Translations under genes and position numbers: made by a program | The notes under the pieces: generated by a model | What the model was told of the DNA's origin: nothing | Seen by the model: the letters and a program-made list of their open reading frames with translations, nothing else | Database searches by the model: none | In this document: positions 15,336-20,205 of the stretch, piece by piece | How the letters are laid out: each line of letters begins with the position of its first letter | Numbering within the stretch: position 1 is the stretch's first letter | From: Gammaproteobacteria bacterium | Lineage (GTDB): Bacteria > Pseudomonadota > Gammaproteobacteria > Chromatiales > Chromatiaceae | Length of the DNA stretch: 20,205 nt | Assembly: GCA_029287695.1 (NCBI GenBank) | Contig: JARFQQ010000108.1 | Location: 1 to 20,205 of the forward strand | Direction: 5' to 3'

Positions 15336-17576
15336 ATGCGGCCCGGACACTGCGTGAACAGAAAGACAAGAAGCCTGCTGACACTGCTGATCATACTGCT
15401 CTCTACAGAACTCCGGGCAGCTGAACGCATCACTCCCTCCTGTATGGCGCAGCCTGTGGATGACACGCCGGCTACCGACCTTTCCGGCAAGGTCAGGATT
15501 GCCGCCGACAGCGGAGAAGTGCTGATCGGCAGGGACCTGATCATACTCGACGGGGATGTGGAGATCAGCAACGGGGTGCAGTCGCTGCGTGCCGACGAGG
15601 TACGCTACGATTCGAAGAGCCGCAATGCCACGGCAACAGGAAACGTCATCATTGCACAGCCCGGGTTCGAGGTCCGAAGCCGCCGGGCAGCATACGACCT
15701 GCCCGGCGAGACAGCCGAACTCGAGAAGGTGAGCTACAGGATCATCGAGCACGGAGGCCAGGGCAATGCGGAGACAGCCACGCTGCGTCGCAAAGGCGCC
15801 TCCTCTTTCCAGAATATCAGCTACAGCACCTGCCCCCCGGAGAAGGAAGACTGGAGGATCTCGGCAGAGCGCATCGAGATCGACCGTGACAAGGGGACCG
15901 GCAGCGCAGAGGATGCCAGGATGAAAGTGAAGGGAGTCACACTTTTCAAGGTTCCGCGCTTCTTTTTCCCGATCGACGACCGCCGGATGAGTGGCTTCCT
16001 GGTCCCGAGACTCGGGTTTTCCACCAATCGCGGCCTGGATCTCATGGTGCCCTACTATTTCAACCTGGCGCCCAACTACGATGCCACGCTCTACCCGCGC
16101 ATCACCGGAAGTCGCGGTGTCGGCATCGGTGGTGAATTTCGTTACCTGACAGAAAAGCACAGGGGCGAGATATTCGGGGAAATCTTTCCGAACGATCCGA
16201 AAGCGCCGGATGACGATGCGACACGTTATGTTTTCGGCTATGACCATTTCGCACGCTTGAACACCCACCTCAGTGGCTATATCGACTACAGCTATGTCTC
16301 GGACGATACCTACCTCGAGGACTATGGCAGCCCGCTGGCAATCTCCAGCAGCCGTTACGCCGTGCAAAGAGCCGAGCTCGCCTACGATGAGGAACACTGG
16401 CGCAGCTACCTGCGGGTTCAGAATCTGCAGGTCATCGACGCGGAAACCGACCCGGCATATAAGCTCTTGCCCCAGTTCGGCACCCACTGGTATCGCCAGT
16501 ACGAAAACGGGCTGATCACGCGGCTCGATGCTGAATTGACGAATTTCGACAAGGACGATGACGTCACAGGCGCACGGTTCGATGTGCGCCCGGCCATCGG
16601 TGCGGGCTTCCTGCGATCATGGGGGCACATGAGGGCCATGCTCAGTGGAAGATATACCAGCTACGATCTCCAGGACGTCGAACCCGGGGACCCGGCAAGT
16701 ATCAGCCGCAGCCTCTATTCAGTGTCACTGGATACAGGCCTCTTTTTCGAGCGGCGGATCGACTGGTCAGGCAATAGCGGATACCAGACGCTGGAGCCGC
16801 GTCTCTTCTATCTCTATACACCCTATGAGGACCAGTCTGATATTCCCGAATTCGATACCAAGCTGGCGGATTTCACCTTCGCCAATCTATTTCGCGAGAA
16901 CCGTTTTACGGGCGCCGATCGCGTGGGCGATGCGAACCAGCTGGTGCTTGCGGTCACCTCCCGGTTCATGCAGGACGGAGGCCAGAAGGAGTGGTTTCGA
17001 ACAAGCATCGGGCAAATCTTCTACTTCGAGGATCGTCTGGTTCAGCCCGATGACCCGGATACGAACCAGCCCTTGCCACCGGAAACGGGGGAATACGGTG
17101 CCTTCGTAGCGGAAGTCTATGCCCAGCTCAACGAGATCTGGTCGACAGAATCCGTTGTTGAATGGGACTTCGAACAGGACAGGCTCTACAAGGGAGCCAT
17201 CCGTGTCAGCTACCACGATACAGAGGCCGACAGATTCCTGAGCGTCGGCTACAAAAAAGACATCAGCCAGTTTGCCGAGTACACGGATCTCTCCTTCCGC
17301 TTCCCCATCACCAGCGAACTCAGGGCGATCGGCCGCTGGCAGTACTCACTGGAAGACGACGTCACGCTCGACTTTCTCGGCGGTCTCGAATATGACACCT
17401 GCTGCTGGAGCGTCCGCGGAATCGCGCAACGCAATCGCGACAGCTCAGGCAACGGCTACGACACCAACTTCTATTTCCAGCTGGTCCTCAAGGGTCTTGG
17501 CAACGTCGGGAAATCCGACATGAACTCATTCCTGTCACGTAATGTCTACGGATTCAACGGCTTCGAATATTTCTAG
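15336..17576 (+). CDS. lptD: LptD, outer-membrane LPS assembly protein
   Basis: Outer-membrane beta-barrel that, with LptE, inserts lipopolysaccharide into the outer leaflet. The 746-residue product has a Sec signal (RKTRSLLTLLIILLSTELRAA). Next comes an OstA/LptA-like beta-jellyroll (about residues 45-150, with VLIGRDLIILDGDVEIS), followed by the large barrel. The four cysteines of the E. coli disulfide pattern are all present: C36, C166, and the adjacent pair C689-C690 (DTCCWS). The correct cross-linked form is therefore probably made. Candidate starts are ATG 15300, ATG 15336 and GTG 15354. The last gives the tidiest signal peptide, and 15300 lies too close to the promoter. It heads the lptD-surA-pdxA run typical of gammaproteobacteria. 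Confidence 0.96.
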   Translation: MRPGHCVNRKTRSLLTLLIILLSTELRAAERITPSCMAQPVDDTPATDLSGKVRIAADSGEVLIGRDLIILDGDVEISNGVQSLRADEVRYDSKSRNATATGNVIIAQPGFEVRSRRAAYDLPGETAELEKVSYRIIEHGGQGNAETATLRRKGASSFQNISYSTCPPEKEDWRISAERIEIDRDKGTGSAEDARMKVKGVTLFKVPRFFFPIDDRRMSGFLVPRLGFSTNRGLDLMVPYYFNLAPNYDATLYPRITGSRGVGIGGEFRYLTEKHRGEIFGEIFPNDPKAPDDDATRYVFGYDHFARLNTHLSGYIDYSYVSDDTYLEDYGSPLAISSSRYAVQRAELAYDEEHWRSYLRVQNLQVIDAETDPAYKLLPQFGTHWYRQYENGLITRLDAELTNFDKDDDVTGARFDVRPAIGAGFLRSWGHMRAMLSGRYTSYDLQDVEPGDPASISRSLYSVSLDTGLFFERRIDWSGNSGYQTLEPRLFYLYTPYEDQSDIPEFDTKLADFTFANLFRENRFTGADRVGDANQLVLAVTSRFMQDGGQKEWFRTSIGQIFYFEDRLVQPDDPDTNQPLPPETGEYGAFVAEVYAQLNEIWSTESVVEWDFEQDRLYKGAIRVSYHDTEADRFLSVGYKKDISQFAEYTDLSFRFPITSELRAIGRWQYSLEDDVTLDFLGGLEYDTCCWSVRGIAQRNRDSSGNGYDTNFYFQLVLKGLGNVGKSDMNSFLSRNVYGFNGFEYF

Positions 17577-17699
17577 AGACACCGGGAGTCCGGCGCCCGG
17601 CCAGGATGCTGCAACCACTGCCGCCCTGTGCCATTCAGGGTATACTTGGCGGCTGACTCACTCGCAGACCACAAAAACCCGCTTGCGCGAGGTTCAGAC

Positions 17700-18656
17700 A
17701 TGATGAAACAACTGCTCCTGATCCTGACACTCACTCTCGTCACGGCAGCGCCTGTGCTGGCCGACAGACCGATTGACGAAATCGTCGCTGTTGTCGAAAA
17801 CGATGTGATCCTGCGTTCCGAGCTCAATCGGGCCCTGCGCGCCTCTCCCCGCCCGTCCGGGGTCTCGAGAGAGGCGCATGAAAAGCGTGTTCTGGATGAA
17901 CTCATTACCAGCAAGGCACATGAACTCGCCGCTATCAACAGCGGCGTCACGGTGAGCGACGAAGAAATCGACGAGGCCGTGCAGATGATCGCTTCGCGTA
18001 ACGATATCACTGTCGATTTCCTCAGGCAGGTACTGGCCCAGCAGGGCAAGAGTTACGAGGGTTTCCGCGATGATCTTCGCAAACAACTGCTGCAACGCAA
18101 TTTCCACCAGAGCCAGCTGCGCAATCTGGTCCAGGTGACAGAATCGGAAATCGACAACTACCTCGCACTCTACGGCAAGAAAGGAGAGGTACGCACGGTC
18201 ACCCAGACAAAGGCACGGCATATCCTGCTACGCCCGGGCGAGCGGCTCTCCAATGCAACTGCGCAGGCCAAGCTCAACGAGTACCGCGGCCGTATTCTTG
18301 CCGGCGAAGACTTCGCATCGCTCGCACGTGCCTATTCCGATGACACGGCGTCGGCCCTCAAGGGCGGCGAACTCGGCTGGCTCGACCCGGACCAGGGAAG
18401 CCCCGAGTTCCGGCGCGCCATGGGCCGTCTCAATCCCGGGCAGATCAGCACGCCCTTCAAGAGCTCCTTCGGCTGGCATATCGTGCAGGTCGAGGACCGG
18501 CGCAAACACCAGAGTGCCGACACTGCCACGCGTAATGCTGCGCGCGAGGAAATCCAGCAGCGCAAAATCGAGGAGAACCTCGACCTGCTGATCCGCCGCT
18601 TGCGCCAGCAGGCTTATGTCGAAGACCGCCTCTACGACGAAAACTACGATTTCTGA
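17700..18656 (+). CDS. surA: SurA-like periplasmic chaperone with a single parvulin domain
   Basis: Periplasmic chaperone/prolyl isomerase for outer-membrane proteins. The 318-residue product begins with a Sec signal ([21 protein letters not shown]). The SurA N-terminal helical chaperone domain follows (about 22-165), opening with [19 protein letters not shown]. Only one parvulin domain is present (about 170-267), from [11 protein letters not shown] to [12 protein letters not shown]. Those ends match the second, catalytically active domain (P2) of E. coli SurA, a 428-residue protein with P1 and P2. The C-terminal helix is retained. GAGG (17689-17692) stands seven bases before the ATG. It lies between lptD and pdxA as in E. 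coli, with pdxA starting five bases after its stop. Confidence 0.93.
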   Translation: MMKQLLLILTLTLVTAAPVLADRPIDEIVAVVENDVILRSELNRALRASPRPSGVSREAHEKRVLDELITSKAHELAAINSGVTVSDEEIDEAVQMIASRNDITVDFLRQVLAQQGKSYEGFRDDLRKQLLQRNFHQSQLRNLVQVTESEIDNYLALYGKKGEVRTVTQTKARHILLRPGERLSNATAQAKLNEYRGRILAGEDFASLARAYSDDTASALKGGELGWLDPDQGSPEFRRAMGRLNPGQISTPFKSSFGWHIVQVEDRRKHQSADTATRNAAREEIQQRKIEENLDLLIRRLRQQAYVEDRLYDENYDF

Positions 18657-18661
18657 GCCCG

Positions 18662-19648
18662 ATGAGTCACCGCATCGCGGTCACCAGCGGCGAGCCGGCA
18701 GGTATCGGGCCGGATCTCTGTCTCATGGCCGTCCAGTCTCCCTGCAAGGAACTCGTCTTCATCGGTGATCCGGCCGTGATGGCCGCCCGGGCAGACAGAC
18801 TCGGGCTGCCGCTGCACCTCAACCTGCTTGATGATCCGGCCTCGCCACTCGAGTCCGGGGCACACACGATGAATCTCCTGCCCGTGACTGCGTCAACGCC
18901 TGTTACTGCAGGACACCTTGATCCCGGCAACAGCCGGCACGTACTGGCAATACTCGATGCCGCCATTGACGGCTGCCGCGCTGGAGACTTCGCTGCAATG
19001 GTGACGGCGCCGCTCCACAAGGGCGTTATCAACGATGCGGGGATTCCCTTTACCGGCCATACGGAATACCTTGCGGAGAAGACCGCAGGACACCCCGTCA
19101 TGATGCTCGCCTGCCCGGGACTGCGCGTTGCGCTTGCAACCACGCACTTGCCACTACGCGACGTTGCCGATGCCATCACGAAGGAACTGCTGCTGAAAGT
19201 GATGCGTATCCTCCACCATGATCTGCAGACAAAATTTGGCATTCGCGAACCGCGTATCTTCGTCTGCGGACTCAACCCGCATGCGGGCGAGGGAGGCCAC
19301 CTCGGCACGGAGGAAATCACGACCATTTCTCCCGTACTCGAAGCGTTGCGGGAAGAGGGCATCAGCAGCATCGGCCCCCTGCCGGCCGACACGCTGTTCA
19401 CGCCACGTTATCTCGACGAGGCCGATGCGGTTCTTGCGATGTACCATGACCAGGGGCTGCCGGTACTCAAGCATATGGGCTTTGGCCGGGCGGTCAACAT
19501 CACCCTCGGTATTCCACTGATCCGCACCTCGGTCGATCATGGCACAGCACTGGACCTCGCAGGTACCGGTCGGGCGGATGCAGGCAGCATGACGGAAGCC
19601 ATCAACTATGCACGCAACATGATTCAACAGACAGGAAACCAGGCATGA
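18662..19648 (+). CDS. pdxA: 4-hydroxythreonine-4-phosphate dehydrogenase
   Basis: NAD-dependent oxidation of 4-phosphohydroxy-L-threonine in the DXP-dependent branch of pyridoxal phosphate synthesis; cytosolic homodimer of 328 residues. It opens with the family signature [13 protein letters not shown]. The metal-binding histidines H162 (TTHLPL), H207 (NPHAGEGG) and H262 (YHDQGL) have the same spacing as E. coli H166/H211/H266. It starts five bases after surA and overlaps the next gene by four bases (ATGA), so surA-pdxA-ridA are translationally linked. In E. coli ksgA follows pdxA; here a RidA gene takes that place. Confidence 0.96.
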   Translation: MSHRIAVTSGEPAGIGPDLCLMAVQSPCKELVFIGDPAVMAARADRLGLPLHLNLLDDPASPLESGAHTMNLLPVTASTPVTAGHLDPGNSRHVLAILDAAIDGCRAGDFAAMVTAPLHKGVINDAGIPFTGHTEYLAEKTAGHPVMMLACPGLRVALATTHLPLRDVADAITKELLLKVMRILHHDLQTKFGIREPRIFVCGLNPHAGEGGHLGTEEITTISPVLEALREEGISSIGPLPADTLFTPRYLDEADAVLAMYHDQGLPVLKHMGFGRAVNITLGIPLIRTSVDHGTALDLAGTGRADAGSMTEAINYARNMIQQTGNQA

Positions 19649-20028
19649 GCAGAGAAATCATCAACACCGACAAGGCCCCCCGGGCAATCGGCACCTACTC
19701 CCAGGCGGTCAAGACGGGTACCACTGTCTATCTCTCCGGCCAGATCCCGCTCGTGCCCGAGACGATGGAGATGGTCGAAGGGGAGATGGACGCACAAATC
19801 CGCCGTGTATTCGATAACCTTCAGGCCGTCGCACAGGCAGCAGGCGGCTCGCTTGCCGACATTGCCAAGCTCAACATCTTCCTCACAGACCTTGGCAACT
19901 TCGCCCTCGTCAACACCATCATGGCCGAGTATTTCAGCGAGCCCTACCCTGCACGCGCCGCCATCGGCGTGGCGTCGCTTCCGCGCGGAGCGGGGGTCGA
20001 AATGGATGCTGTCATGGAACTGGTATAA
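19645..20028 (+). CDS. ridA: RidA family reactive intermediate (enamine/imine) deaminase
   Basis: Small cytosolic trimeric enzyme (127 residues) that hydrolyses 2-aminoacrylate and related enamines made by PLP enzymes to keto acids, protecting PLP enzymes from damage. Conserved features include [10 protein letters not shown] (about 16-25), YLSGQIPL, R104 in YPARAAIGV (the catalytic arginine, R105 in E. coli) and E119 in GAGVEMDAV. The start codon overlaps the pdxA stop as ATGA. Coupling to a PLP biosynthesis gene makes biological sense. The stop codon lies inside a strong -10 element for the next gene. Confidence 0.95.
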   Translation: MSREIINTDKAPRAIGTYSQAVKTGTTVYLSGQIPLVPETMEMVEGEMDAQIRRVFDNLQAVAQAAGGSLADIAKLNIFLTDLGNFALVNTIMAEYFSEPYPARAAIGVASLPRGAGVEMDAVMELV

Positions 20029-20029
20029 T
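20021..20029 (+). promoter_or_regulatory. Candidate extended -10 promoter of argH
   Basis: TGGTATAAT, an extended -10 with perfect TATAAT (20024-20029), overlaps the ridA stop codon. Transcription would begin near 20036, about 25 bases before the argH ATG. The -35 is poor, as is usual with an extended -10. No ARG box was recognised. Confidence 0.45.
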
Positions 20030-20060
20030 TTCCCTCCCTTGACCTGACGGCAAACAGCAG

Positions 20061-20205
20061 ATGAGCGACAAGAAACTGTGGGCCGGCCGCTTTAACGAGC
20101 CGACTGATGCCTTCGTGGAAGCCTTCACGGCCTCCGTGGAATTCGACCAGCGACTGGCGCCCCAGGATATCGCCGGTTCAATCGCGCATGCGACCATGCT
20201 CGCGA
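20061..20205 (+). CDS. argH: Argininosuccinate lyase, N-terminal part (runs off the window)
   Basis: The first 48 residues of a protein matching the ArgH start: [19 protein letters not shown], then [19 protein letters not shown], which parallels the FD-RLA-QDI-GS segment of E. coli ArgH. The enzyme splits argininosuccinate into arginine and fumarate in the last step of arginine synthesis. The ATG follows ridA by 32 bases and may be driven by the promoter overlapping the ridA end. The catalytic histidine and serine loop lie beyond the window. Confidence 0.93.
   Translation, partial: MSDKKLWAGRFNEPTDAFVEAFTASVEFDQRLAPQDIAGSIAHATMLA

Noticed and set aside
15204..16487. A 427-codon open frame on the minus strand opposite lptD and the amgK promoter region
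   Set aside because: LptD on the other strand has all diagnostic cysteines and domains. The antisense product has no recognisable family, and its span covers two promoter-like sites.
1..20205. CRISPR arrays, tRNA/rRNA genes, insertion sequences, phage or toxin-antitoxin genes
   Set aside because: No regularly spaced repeats, transposase or integrase motifs, terminal inverted repeats or tRNA-like cloverleafs were seen; gene order looks like stable core chromosome.

Overview
The window looks like chromosomal DNA of a free-living gammaproteobacterium. It is GC-rich by eye, with no sign of phage, insertion sequences, CRISPR or tRNA/rRNA genes. This rests on conserved neighbourhoods: a uvrA | MFS (YajR-like) - ssb block, an lptD-surA-pdxA block with an amgK-type sugar kinase divergent from lptD, and a rimB-rimK-AstE/AspA-like block. 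The outer-membrane genes (lptD, surA) and lipoprotein lipoboxes confirm a Gram-negative cell. Genus cannot be settled from the sequence alone.

Layout. 1-2.1 kb: the first codons of a leftward gene that fits uvrA, then a YajR-like MFS transporter and ssb, closed by a strong intrinsic terminator. 2.1-7.9 kb: a leftward heavy-metal efflux operon, read from 7.86 kb downward. It holds a small secreted Cys/His-rich protein, a lipoprotein CusB-type adaptor with an N-terminal metal-binding domain, a CusA-type HME-RND pump, and last a secreted SOUL/heme-binding-like protein. No CusC/TolC channel gene and no metal sensor gene lie in the cluster. 7.9-10.5 kb: a rightward rimB (retropepsin-like protease), rimK (glutamate ligase) and AstE/AspA-like zinc hydrolase cluster, plausibly one system that adds and removes glutamyl tags. 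10.7-12.8 kb: a SulP/SLC26 anion transporter with a C-terminal STAS domain and an unusual insertion of about 135 residues. 13.0-14.0 kb: a small lipid-anchored cytochrome c facing a convergent b561-type cytochrome b. 14.2-20.0 kb: an AmgK-like kinase (leftward) divergent from lptD-surA-pdxA-ridA (rightward). The window ends inside argH.

How the genes work together. CusB, CusA and the small proteins would export Cu(I)/Ag(I) from the periplasm. LptD and SurA serve outer-membrane biogenesis. PdxA makes the PLP precursor, while RidA, translationally coupled to it, removes the 2-aminoacrylate that damages PLP enzymes. AmgK belongs to peptidoglycan sugar recycling, but its usual partner MurU is not next to it.

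The most notable departures from the familiar are a SurA with only one parvulin domain, the SulP insertion, the make-up of the metal operon, and the rim cluster with its added zinc hydrolase. I do not see a wholly unknown system. Every protein-coding gene except the small secreted protein at 7.5-7.9 kb can be placed in a known family. No gene-free stretch exceeds 300 bases; the longest is about 225 bases, at 10466-10690.
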